Part shown: positions 48,301 to 60,300 of the stretch, one piece after another
Numbering within the stretch: position 1 is the first letter of the stretch
How the letters are laid out: every line of letters begins with the position of its first letter
Source: Pomphorhynchus laevis
Lineage: Eukaryota; Acanthocephala; Palaeacanthocephala; Echinorhynchida; Pomphorhynchidae
Direction: 5' to 3'
NCBI GenBank assembly: GCA_012934845.2
Contig: WNNJ02002553.1
Coordinates: 1-64,000, forward strand
Length of the DNA stretch: 64,000 bases
Translations under genes and position numbers: made by a program
Notes under the pieces: generated by a model
What the model saw: only the letters and a program-made list of their open reading frames with translations
Databases searched by the model: none
Told to the model about the DNA's origin: nothing

Positions 48301-51300
48301 TTTCTGTCGAATCGTGGTTATTCATTGACCGTATTTAAAATGACTCTTGCGATTTTAATAATGCAATTCTTCTTAGAACATGAGATGCAACTCGTCCGGT
48401 ACCACCTAAGATGGAAAAAATCAAAGGTATAAATCCACATTGTTCCACATTGGAAACACGTTCGAGATACTTTGATCTTTTTTTTTCTTCGTGATATTCA
48501 TATGTACTTACAGGCGTTTTGTAAGAGTAAGATTGAGCATATATGTTGAAAATTGAAACGTCTATTAAGGACCGCTCAACCGTACTTCCAAACAACCCTA
48601 GGCATGAAATATCAAGACGAGCGTTGTGATCTATTAAAGTTGTAGTGCGCGTGATCACATAATTTCCTACTGGAGATAATACGGGTTCAACATGCACTCC
48701 TTTACAAACTTCCTCCAATGATTGTCAAATTGTATCCCGTATTATATCATGACGAATAAGGGTGATTCACCGTGTCTACATGAGGGTGAATGTGTCACGC
48801 TTACATCCTATCCACAAATGCATTTTGACACACCGATCGGATCCCAACCAAAATGCAATGAAAGTCCATCTTGAAATTGCTGATGGCTCAGACACAATCC
48901 CTGAAATGTCAATGGACGCATTGAAAGCCAAGAAGAGGCACCTTTTTCTGAAGCAAATAGTAAAGTTTTTTGAAACATTGTCTACTTTATCCATGATACT
49001 TGATATATTAAACTTCGCTCTGTTAGTGGACTCTTCCTTTATTTGTTTTGAAATCCGATCATGTAAGACTCTTACTTCCTTCATGGAGTGTTATTCATCT
49101 AGCGGATGGGTCATTCTGTTTGAACGCTCATATTCATACACTGCTTGCTCTTTAATATTTAGCAATCCTAATCCGCCATGCTTTATGGGAATTTGAAAGA
49201 TAAAATGTCTCAAATCCGAAATTTCTCTTAATCCAGTTATTGATGTCAATACCTTTGTCGATAGGATATCTTCCATATCATTGAACAATTCTCCTTTGCA
49301 TTTACACGTCCTGATAAGATGTGTCCATATGTGTTGAAGGGAGAAGACCAACGCACAGTAATCTACTTGTGGGTCGGAAATGGCAATTTGAGCCAACCGC
49401 TCTAAGATTGTCATCCACTTACTTATCTTCTTAGACACATTTCTATAAACAAATGAATCAATGCCAATAAAGGATCCAAGTAAACCTATACCTTCTTCTG
49501 TGATGTCAGTCCTGATGTCAGTAAAATAATTTGATTGTTCTAATATCACGCCCGGCTTTAATAATATATTGCATTTTCCATAATTAACATGAAAACCGTA
49601 TTTCGGTCCAAGTTTTCTAACTATCTTAAGGAATTCGACTGCTTTATAAACCGTACCGACAAAAGTTACATCATCTGCATGCCAACGTTGAAATGCATTA
49701 GGCAAACGAGAATTGGTGTTTTTTATTAATGAAATCGACGCGGCTGCAAATGCAATCATAGACAAGGGGTCACCTTGTGTGAACCCTTCTTCAGAAAACA
49801 AAACGTCGTCTTCTACATATAGTTCCGGATCTTCACAATACGTATTGTTCAATGCGGTTGATAAAGCAGGGCATATATTTATCAAACTAGCAAGTGCATT
49901 TTTGCGGTTAATTCGATTGAACGCGTTACTTGCATCAATTGTTAATATACATTCAGAGGTGTCGAGCTGAAATCTTGATCTAACACTATATATCGCATAT
50001 TCTATACCGCAGCGCTGGCCTGTACACAGTTGAATATTCGAGGCGACTTCTTGAACATAGTCAGAAACTATTTTAAAACAGCCTTGCTAATGATTCTTCG
50101 AAAAACCTCACCAACATCAATTGGTCTTACACCTGGTAACTTGTCTAACGCAATCAGACGTGAGTTGCGGTATGCTCTTAAGCAGTTGATGGGTAGTTTA
50201 ATCATTGAGATCTTTCGAGCTAAAACAGCTATTGATTCCGCTAACTGTTTGGAATCTTCACCAAATTCTGTAAAAAATTCTGATAATTACTGAAGTGAGT
50301 CAACTTCAGATGGTCCAGCTGAACATGTTGTACGTCATGCTTCATAAATAATTCTTTCTGCATCCATCTCCTCAAAGCATTCCGTATAGAACGGTAAGTC
50401 TGTCTGGTATGGGGAATTTACAATTACTTCATTTACTATACCAGCTGCTTGTGGATGTTTTTCTCTTAAAATATCTCGTACTGTCTTACCATTCACTTAA
50501 TTTTAGCACTCTCTCGGATTGGTAGTCAGGATCAAGTACTCTCATAGCCTGAACAGTTTTCCCTGATTTCATCAGTTTGCGAAACGTGCCCTGCCATTAT
50601 TTATTGTGTATTTCCCGGGAATGTGATAGACATTGATGTATCGATCTAACTTCTGACATTAGTTCATCTAGTCTCCCACTCGTCCAAAGTTTCAATCTGC
50701 GATTAAGTGTGATCCTAGCCACTGAAATTTTTCTTGTAGGAATACGTTGGAGAATACACTGGCAAATAACCGTTATTGACATAAGTGCTGAACCATTAAT
50801 ATCATTGGAAGTTCCTACTAAGCCAAATAGCTTTGAAAGTTCATTTATAAATATTCTACTTTCATTACAACGTGGTACTCGAAAATGGTTTGGTCTCCAA
50901 TTACTTACCTCTTTAAAAGCTTTGCATAGAGTTATACTTTTATCTGCTCCTTCATTTTGGATATCGCGAATGTAATCATCGCGAATGGCATTATCAGACA
51001 TTAAAACACTGTTATTGTTCACACTTGATTTTCTCGAATAGTTAGGACTTGGACGTTCTATACGCACGCATCTGTTCTTACACTCAGGTGCACGGCATTT
51101 GAAAAAGGCCTCTTTGATTTTCCACATTTACATCCCACACATCTAGCAGCGGCTCCATTGCGTGTACAACATAATTCTTCACTTAAAGGTTTACCCCGGA
51201 CCATTTTTGAAAATCCTTTGACGCTCAATTTTTGTAAGTAGCTTTAATTGTGTGTTTAAGCTTGTAATTAGTTAATTATCAAGAAAGTTTAAACTAGTGA

Positions 51301-54300
51301 TCGATACTTATAGCTTTGCCTAAACTTCTCAAGTCGTTAGTCTGCCAGTCGTTAGTTGTGTGTTTAAGCTGTTATAATTTTTGTTTGTATGTTTATTAGT
51401 TATCTAACTTTTAATAATAATATGATAATTTAGTAATATGTAGTAATTTAGTAAGTTTCTAATAATTTATTAATTAATAATTAATTAATTAAATAATTAA
51501 TTAATAATTAATTTCTAATAATTAATTTTTTAATTATTTATAATATGATAATAGTAATATGATATAATAATAGCAATATGAATAATATTAATGTATTATT
51601 CATAGTATCTGGATTTAGGTACAATAAGAGTTACTGACCAATACTATATTGTTGTTGCTAAAGATGGTGTACAATGTGCTCAAATCGGACTTCACAACGT
51701 TTACAAATTGGATGATATGTGCATTTTACCTGTTTGTAGTACGGATTTAATGATTGTTAATAATGTTAATGAGCAACGCTATCTAAAAATGATACAATGC
51801 TTTATTTCATCCCATGAATTGTATACATCGTAAGTTTTCAAATTTACATATTTAAAAATTTAAAAAATTTGAATAAGGTTTGATTTTATTTTTAAAAATA
51901 TTGAAGTTAAAAAATAAAATGTATATGAACTCGCTGCTATGTTAAATCGAGAAATAGGTCCCAAAACCTGATAACATAACAGTTCCTTTTAAAAACCTCT
52001 ATTCTTTATTCGAATACATCACATATTATTTATAAGTCAATTCATAAAAATGATTTTTATTTTATATATAACTGGTTCAGGACGATATTCGTACATTAGT
52101 TTGCAGACACATGTTTAGAATTACAGCACATAGCAGTATAACATCCTTTCATTTCACAGATTAAATGATCAGCTGTGGAAATCTATTTCAAGAAGTGTTA
52201 GATCAGTAAGGAGTCTACAAATCCTCAGGAATGTTTCGTGCAATTCTTCAACGACTAGCTGGATTCCATATTGACCATCCAAGTATTGCAGCATGTAGAA
52301 ACGTTAGTGCTCAGTGCCTGCGTCCTGAAGATCCACTAGTATACTGATCTGATATGCCGAGTAGAGGATTAGCAGTTCTATTTTATTTTTATTATCTTAT
52401 TTATTATTATCTTATTATCTTATTTTTTGCATTGTATATTATAAATAAAAAATTATAATAATAATAAATAATTATAAATAATTTATTATTTATTAAATAA
52501 ATAAAAATTTATTATATTAAAATAAAAAACAAAATAGTAATAAAATAAAAACAGTGATAAACATAACGTTTACAGAAACCGTTACATTACTGGCTACCAT
52601 GATATACGAAAAGTGTTTATTTTTTGAAACGGTCATTTTTATGTCTAGCTTAAGCTTAAATTTTCTTATATAATTATTTATCTTTATTTTTAATTTATAT
52701 ACGATATTATTTACAATAATTATATTGTAAAATACGTAGCATTAGCTATTTGATCTGATTTGTTCTACTGACAAGTTATTATTGACCTGTGGACTTTGTT
52801 TACGCGGTAATATAACCTCTGTCAGAAATACTGAAACTATGTATTATTGATACGACATTATTTTTCTGGTACTTTTCAAGCAAGTTTGATGAATTCTTTC
52901 TTTTCTTATAATTGATAATTATAAATCAACAAAATAATATTAAAATATCAAATTTACAATACACAAAGCAACACAATAATATAAAGAATAAATTTAAACT
53001 CTTAAGTGGCAAAGTTTTATGGATGGATAATAAATAATATACTTTGTATTAGAATAAGATACTATTTAATCAAATTTAATCAGAAGAAATACATCATTAG
53101 CATGTATTTAGCCTCGCTGCTATGTTGGGTCGAAGAATAAGGGGCCGAAACTTGATAGCGTCATAAAAATTCATAAAAATGACGTTTATTTTAAATTTTA
53201 TTTTTTATTTTTATTTTTTAACTTGATTTAAATTATAGAAAATCTAAAAACAATTATTAATTTTATTATTTAATTATTAAATTTTGATTTAGCATTATTA
53301 TGTTTTGTTTTGTTTATAATTATATTAAATACGTTGACTCAGTTAGCTGATTTAATTATTTTATTATTTAATTATTAAATTTTGATTTAGCATTATTATG
53401 TTTTGTTTATTTTATAATTATATAACAATACGTAGACTCAGTTAGCTGATTTAATATTTTAATATAAGGATTGTAGTGGAAAAGCTATCCATTTTTTACA
53501 ATCGCTAAATGCAGGACGAGTCTAGTAAGACAAATATGTAACGAATCAAGCTAATTCATAGCGCACGCAGCCGCATGCGGTAGGACGTTCTAGCCTTTTA
53601 TCAAATCCTCGACCCTCTCTTCAGTACCGACTCATAGTCGAGCAATTCTCACTTAGTGGTAGTAAAGCATGTATGGATGCCGTACTCCTGATGAAAGCGA
53701 TGAATTATTACACCTAAGTACTTATTTTAATCTATTTCATTTTTGTGAGCAGACTGAACAGCCATATAGGCTTTGTCTTGTAAATAATAATATTACTCCG
53801 ACAAAAATGAAAATATAACAATACGTAGACTCAGTTAGCTGATTTAATAGTTGACTTGTTTTTAAGATTAATAGAATATAATATGATAGAATATAATATA
53901 ATAGAATTAATATGGATAATGGTTGAAATCTGATAGCATAGCAGTTCATTCTTATGACCTCTAATCCTTATTCTGATACAGCGACTGTTATTTATTAGTC
54001 AATTACTAATAAAATAAAATTTAATTACTTGTTCGGAAGTCACATGCATTCTGAATACTTAAATACGGATCCTTCTAAACTATTTGAGCTATTATAGTTG
54101 TCCGTCTTTTAAAATTTGTGTCCTTCTCAAGTAAGATGTTGTTCTGATCTTTAATGCTTTGCGACGTTTTCACCTGATGCCCTCCTCATGACCTCTATTT
54201 CTTATTCTGATACATCGTCTGCTATTTATAAGTCAATTCATAAAAATTGATTTTATTTCTAATTTTTGCTTGATGCAAATATAAATTGTATTAAATCTTA

Positions 54301-57300
54301 TATAATTATTTTTTTATTTAACTTTATTTTTAATTAAAAATGCGTAATCGAGGAATAGGATGCGATACCTGATAACATAGCAGTTTCTCCTGATTACCTC
54401 TAATACTTATTCTATACATTGTATATTATAATTTTTTAAATTATAATTTTAAATTTTGACTTAATTTGAACTATGTATTATTGATGCGACATTATTTTTC
54501 TTCTAATTTTCAATCAAGTTTAATTAATTTTTGTATTATTATGTAAAATTATACATCAACAAAAAAATTATTAAAAATAAATTTAATAAAATTTATTAAT
54601 GTGACATAATAAAAATTAAATTCATGATGTGACAAAATGTGCATACATGCACATAGGGAATAAGTTTTCGACAACCAGCTACTAAATTAACTTACAACCA
54701 ATTCCTATGGTTCGTCAATATAAAGGCTTGGGCGTCGTCGTTTCGGATAGTCTAGGCACTAGGAAAAATACGGAGCAAATATGTGCTAGAGCAACTCGAA
54801 TTTCCGGTATGATTTCCAGATGTTTTAGTAAATTAGAAATTGAGTCATTTAAACTTTTATTCACTACTCTCTGTTCAAGTGTTCTTAACTATTGTTCTCC
54901 AGCATCATACCCAGTTAACAAATCGGAAGAGTTTCGTATTGAACAGGTATTGCGACGTTCTTCTAAACGGGTAGCGGGCCTTCATAACCTTACTTATAAG
55001 GAACGGTCAAGTCGCCTTAATATGCCTTCGTTATCTTCACTTCAAGCACTAAATGACCTGGTTGTAGTGTGGCGGGCGATGAGCAATCCTGACAATCCCG
55101 TTAGAAGTCTATTTCGTATGCGAAATGACTCAAGATTACGTGGTCATCCACTTATGTTACAACGTAAACATTGGTGTAAAAAAAGAAGCATTAATTTTGC
55201 CGTACGTGTCATTCCAGCTTGGAACAGTTTACCAGCGGAAGTGGTGAAGCAAACAAGCAGACGTGGATTTGTATCTACTTTGAAGAAACTGACTAATTTT
55301 TAATTACTTTGTTGTTAGTTTCCTTTTTATATTTTAAATTGTGAAGGTGTCTATTGAGCTACGCTCGCTGACATTCTAGTAATAATAAAATAAATTGGAA
55401 CAAAATACGCTCAAATGTAAGCCCAAACTTTATAAACTATATAAAGTTAGAAAAATTAATTAACCTTATATTTGGAAATAGTAACACTTATTACAAGTCA
55501 CTGTTCAATAAAGGATAAAAATTATATGGAGGTTGAATTAGATAATAAAACTATACCTATATTATATTTCAATCCAAAATTACATAAAAATCCAATAAAA
55601 CCTAGGTTCATATGTAGTGCGTTTAAATGTACATTAAAACCACTTTCTGTTTATATGAATAAAATACTTAAAGTAATTAAAGCACACTTCAAAAAATATT
55701 GTAGGATAATCAAAATTAATACTGGTATAAAACACTATTTCAGTATTAATTCTACAAAAGAATTTTTAGAACAGACAAAAGGAATAAATTTTCAGAATAT
55801 AAATACATACGATTTTAGTACGCTTTATACAAATCTAGATTTAGTAGATATTAAAGAAGCGTTAGTAAAATTAATTAATCTTTTATTCGGAAAAAGATAT
55901 ACATATATATGTTATAATAATTATAACGTTTATCTAACAAAAATTAAACCATCAAGTAGATACAAATATATGGATAAAATTGAATTAATAGAATCCTTAA
56001 ATATTTTGATAAATCAAAATTATTTAAAATTATCATCTATATTTAGACAAATAAATTGTCTTCAAATGGGAAGTAATAGTAGCTCAATTATAACTAACTT
56101 TTTTCTAAGCTCTAAAGATTATGAATTTGTTCATAACTGTGTAAACTATAAATCCCAATTATATAAAGATATAAAATATATTTTTGTATCCAAATGTCAT
56201 TCACAGAAAAAAGAAATTGAATATTTCTTCGATATTTCGTTCGCTAACCGTGGACATTTTCAAGCAGTATCTGAAACAGCAACACAAGTAAAGTTACAAT
56301 GTATGAAAAACAAAATCATTTTGGACATTGAAATTTGGTTCGAGGAACTTTATCACTACAGCCTCCATAACTAACCGGCGTTTAAGTTAGGCTCGGAAAT
56401 CAAAACCTACACATTGTCAAAGTCGATGTCATGACCAGTTTGATGAGCATGGTCTGCTAATGCCGACTGCGCTGATGTTGTGAGTGCATTATTTTGTTAT
56501 TTTAATCTTGTTTTAGCGTACGTCCAGTTTTCTTATGTATATACTTATACAATCCCGACACCCAACCCTATAGACTACATCCATCTTATCAAAATTAGTT
56601 CTTCGTGGTTGGTGACTAGTGAATTAAGATGAGAAGTACATCGCGTACCATAAAGCATTTTTAATGGTAATCCTGATTGGAAAACGTATCTGCTTATTTT
56701 ATTAAGTATGTCCTCACTTAAGCTACCAATTGCTGGAATATAAAACCAGTGTTCTATTTTTAAGGACCAATTAAGTCGGATTGCGCCGAAGTGTGAATGC
56801 GCTTTTTTGTTTTCTTAATGATTTTGTGTAAGCTATCTATTGGGTAACCAAGAGATGTAAATATTCGGAAGAGCTTGCTTAATTCGGCGTTTAGATAAAC
56901 TTATTTGTTACAAATTCGATACACACTTAAACAGAAGCCACAAAACACACCTAGTTTTGTTGATACTGAATAACTGCTGTCCCACGGAATATACAAGCTA
57001 CTTTCTGTGGCTTTTCTGGACACTTTAGTGACGGAGACATCAGTGGTCAAAACTTCGCAATCTAAGAACGGTTACAACTCGTTTGAGGGCCAGGTAATTG
57101 TCCATACTATCCGAGGATTCAATGTATTGGAAATTCAGACGAAATCATCTGCTTTATCACGACTTTGTGGCCAACTGACAAATATATCATCGATGCAACA
57201 ATAAAATGCGATAGGTCGTATATTACAACGGTTATAGCCTCTTCCTCTAACTTTTGCATGTACAAGTCAGCCAAGGCGGGGCCGATTGCTGATCCAATCG

Positions 57301-60300
57301 CAACAACAAATAGTTGATTATATATAATATCATCAAAGGAAAAGTTCGTTGCACATGCTAACTGAAATAATCTCTTACATTTAACCAAATGTTCACCATC
57401 TGTCTAAGGGGATCCGAGTCTTGATAACGCAAAGTCGACAGCATCATCTACTGACACATATTGATAGTATGGGTGTAGTCTATAGGGTTGGGTGTAGGGA
57501 TTGTATATGTATATACATAAGAAAACTGGACGTACGCTAAAACAAGATTAAAATAACAAAATAATGCACTCACAACATCAGCGCAGTCGGCATTAGCAGA
57601 CCATGCTCATCAAACTGGTCATGACATCGACTTTGACAATGTGTCAGTTTTGATTTCCGCGCCTAACTTAAAACGCCGCTTAGTTATGGAGGCTGGCGCG
57701 ATAAAGTTCCTCGAACCAAATTTGAATGTCCAAAATGATTTTGTTTTTCATACATTGTAACTTTACTTGTGTTACTGTTTCAGATACTGCTTGAAAATGT
57801 CCACGGTTAGCGAACGAAATATTGAAAAAATATTCAATTTCTTTTTTTGTGAATGGCATTTAGTTACAAAAATAATTATTTTCCCAGAATGTCTCATTCC
57901 GATTCAAATTATAAAATATATGTTTCGATACGTTGATGATATATATGTATTTTACTCTAATATTTTTTATTCAATAAGCGAACAAATTTATCCAGATAGC
58001 CTTATTAACATATACTGTATAAAGATAAAATATTTGTTTCGATATATTGATAATAAATGTGTATTTAACTCTAATATTTTTTAATAAGTGAACAAATTTA
58101 TTCTGGTAGATTACTGGTAATAAGCCAATATTGATGATAAAGACGGTATATATCTAGATATGAACATTACATTAACATCATTTAGCTACTTTTAATTTAT
58201 ATGGTAATGATGACATTTAAATTTATAAGAAACATATTTTTGCATGAGCATTCATGCATACCATATAATATAAAATATAATACATTAAATAATGAAATTT
58301 TAAGAATTGCCATAATATGTCATGATATTGACTTTCTAAATGCATCTAAATTATATAAAGATATGAAATATGTTTCAATACGTTGATAATATATGTGTAT
58401 TTTACTCTAATATTTTTTATTCAATAAGCGAACAAATTTATCCGTGTAGCCATATTCTTAATAAAACCAATATTAATGATAAAGAAGGTATATATCTAGA
58501 TATGAACATTAAATTAACATCAATTAAAACTGCTTTGAATTTACATTGTAAACATGACATATAAGTGAACAAATTTATCCAGGTGTCTCATTCTTAATAA
58601 AACCAACATTGATGATAAAGAAGGTAAATATCTAGATATGAACATTAAATTAACATTAACTAAAACTACTATTAATTTATATGGTAATGATGACATATTT
58701 AAATTTATAAGAAACATATTTTTGCATGAGCATTCATGCATACCATATAATATAAAATATAATACATTAAATAATGAAATTTTAAGAATTGCAACAATAT
58801 GTAATGATATTGGCTTTCTTCAAAATCATTTAAATAATTTAATAGATACATATTTTAAACTAGGTTACTATAAAAATAACATCAAGCAGAAAATAGTAAA
58901 ATATATAAATCAACACAATAATATAAAGAATAAATTTAAACTCTTAAGTGGCAAATTTTTATGGATGGATAATAAATAAGATACTTTGTATTAGAATAAT
59001 ATAAAATATAATATAAAATATAATACATTAAATAATGAAATTTATATTTCAAAATATAAGTTTTGAAAAATATAAGTTTTTTTGTTTTTTTTTGAAATAT
59101 TATATATTTATATTGTTTTACCAAAATATTATACTAAATAATATTGATATTGATAATATTAATATTGATAAATATCAATGATATTTATATTAGAATATAT
59201 ATATTATATAATATATTATATATTATATAGTAGATTTTGCATATTCTATGGACACCATAATATTTTCAATATTTCGCTTAATTGCAGATATTAAATATCT
59301 ATGTATTGTAACGTAATATTATAACTATTATATTTGATATATCGTATATGGTTTTGTACCAATATATTATAAATATTATACAGTGATATTGTATTGAAAT
59401 GTTATAAATTCATAAAATTTGTAACAATGTTCCGTGACATTTTTCCAAAATATTGGACTCAACTATTATAAGTAATATTGCACCGTAATAATTTAATATT
59501 ATTCGTAATATTATACCAAATAAAACATAATAATAAACTACATAATAATAAAACATAATATTGTACCCTACATATTTACCAAGAATACAATATATCGACT
59601 TAAAATTTGAAAATTTTAAAAATATTCGAAAATATTTTATTATCAAATGAATAATAAATTATAATATAATGTATGCAATAATATATTATTATCTTATTAT
59701 AGAAAATAATATGTTTTAATAAATTATATTTAAAACCCGAATAAAATTTGCTACGCCGTATTAATAAAGCTTACGAACAACATAAGCAGCATTTTAAATA
59801 TTAAAAAGAAATGTCAGATTATACAATAAATTAGATTTGTGTTGCAGAGTATTTTTATGCTTCTGAAATATACATATATCATGCTTCTTTTTATAGATAG
59901 GGTTAAAGCAACGTGCAAAATAAAAATAGTCATCAAAATTTCAATAGTAACAATGGCTGCAAGGTATATCAACTTAAAATTAGGAAACAAACCATAGATG
60001 ACTAGTTTGATAATAGTAATTAATTTCAAAAATAGGTAGGTTTTTTAAATTAAAGGTAGGTCCTTCTTTAAATGATTTTAATTAAATTTGCAAAATTTAA
60101 GACGAAAGTCTTTTATTAAATCTAATTGCCAATAAAAGCAGACGAGTCGAGTGATTGTCCTCCGACATTAAAAGAACCGAAACGTGAAACGTATGTATTG
60201 GATCAGTAGCTGATGAGGTCCACCAATACTGAAATGTAGCGTACTGCTGTTGGCGTATAGATAGGATTAAAGTAGCGTGCAAAATAAAAATAGTCATCAA

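Larger units (their letters stand above)
48335..51215 (-). mobile_element. Second RT plus nuclease lineage, minus strand, in FIG4 intron 2
   Basis: Minus-strand order: a cysteine-rich start (51,210-51,060), a helical N-terminal domain (51,127-50,597), RT (about 50,500-49,091) and a C-terminal nuclease (48,830-48,335). It is antisense to FIG4. It differs clearly from the element at 43,508: the RT block B is EEGFTQGDPLSMIAFA and the active site reads HADD. Its C-terminus has an RHDIIRDT block, then ARLDIS and FDV-like residues. It is broken between domains, but single domains remain open for 130-260 codons. Confidence 0.83.

Noticed and set aside
53221-53860. Telomeric or subtelomeric repeat
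   Set aside because: No TTAGG- or TTAGGG-like runs are present. The ~105-bp units trace to Penelope-like tail sequence.
60186-60225. Hammerhead-like CTGATGAG ... GAAA near 60,211
   Set aside because: Stem II would have only about three weak pairs and no stems I or III form. A simple nested hairpin explains the sequence better.
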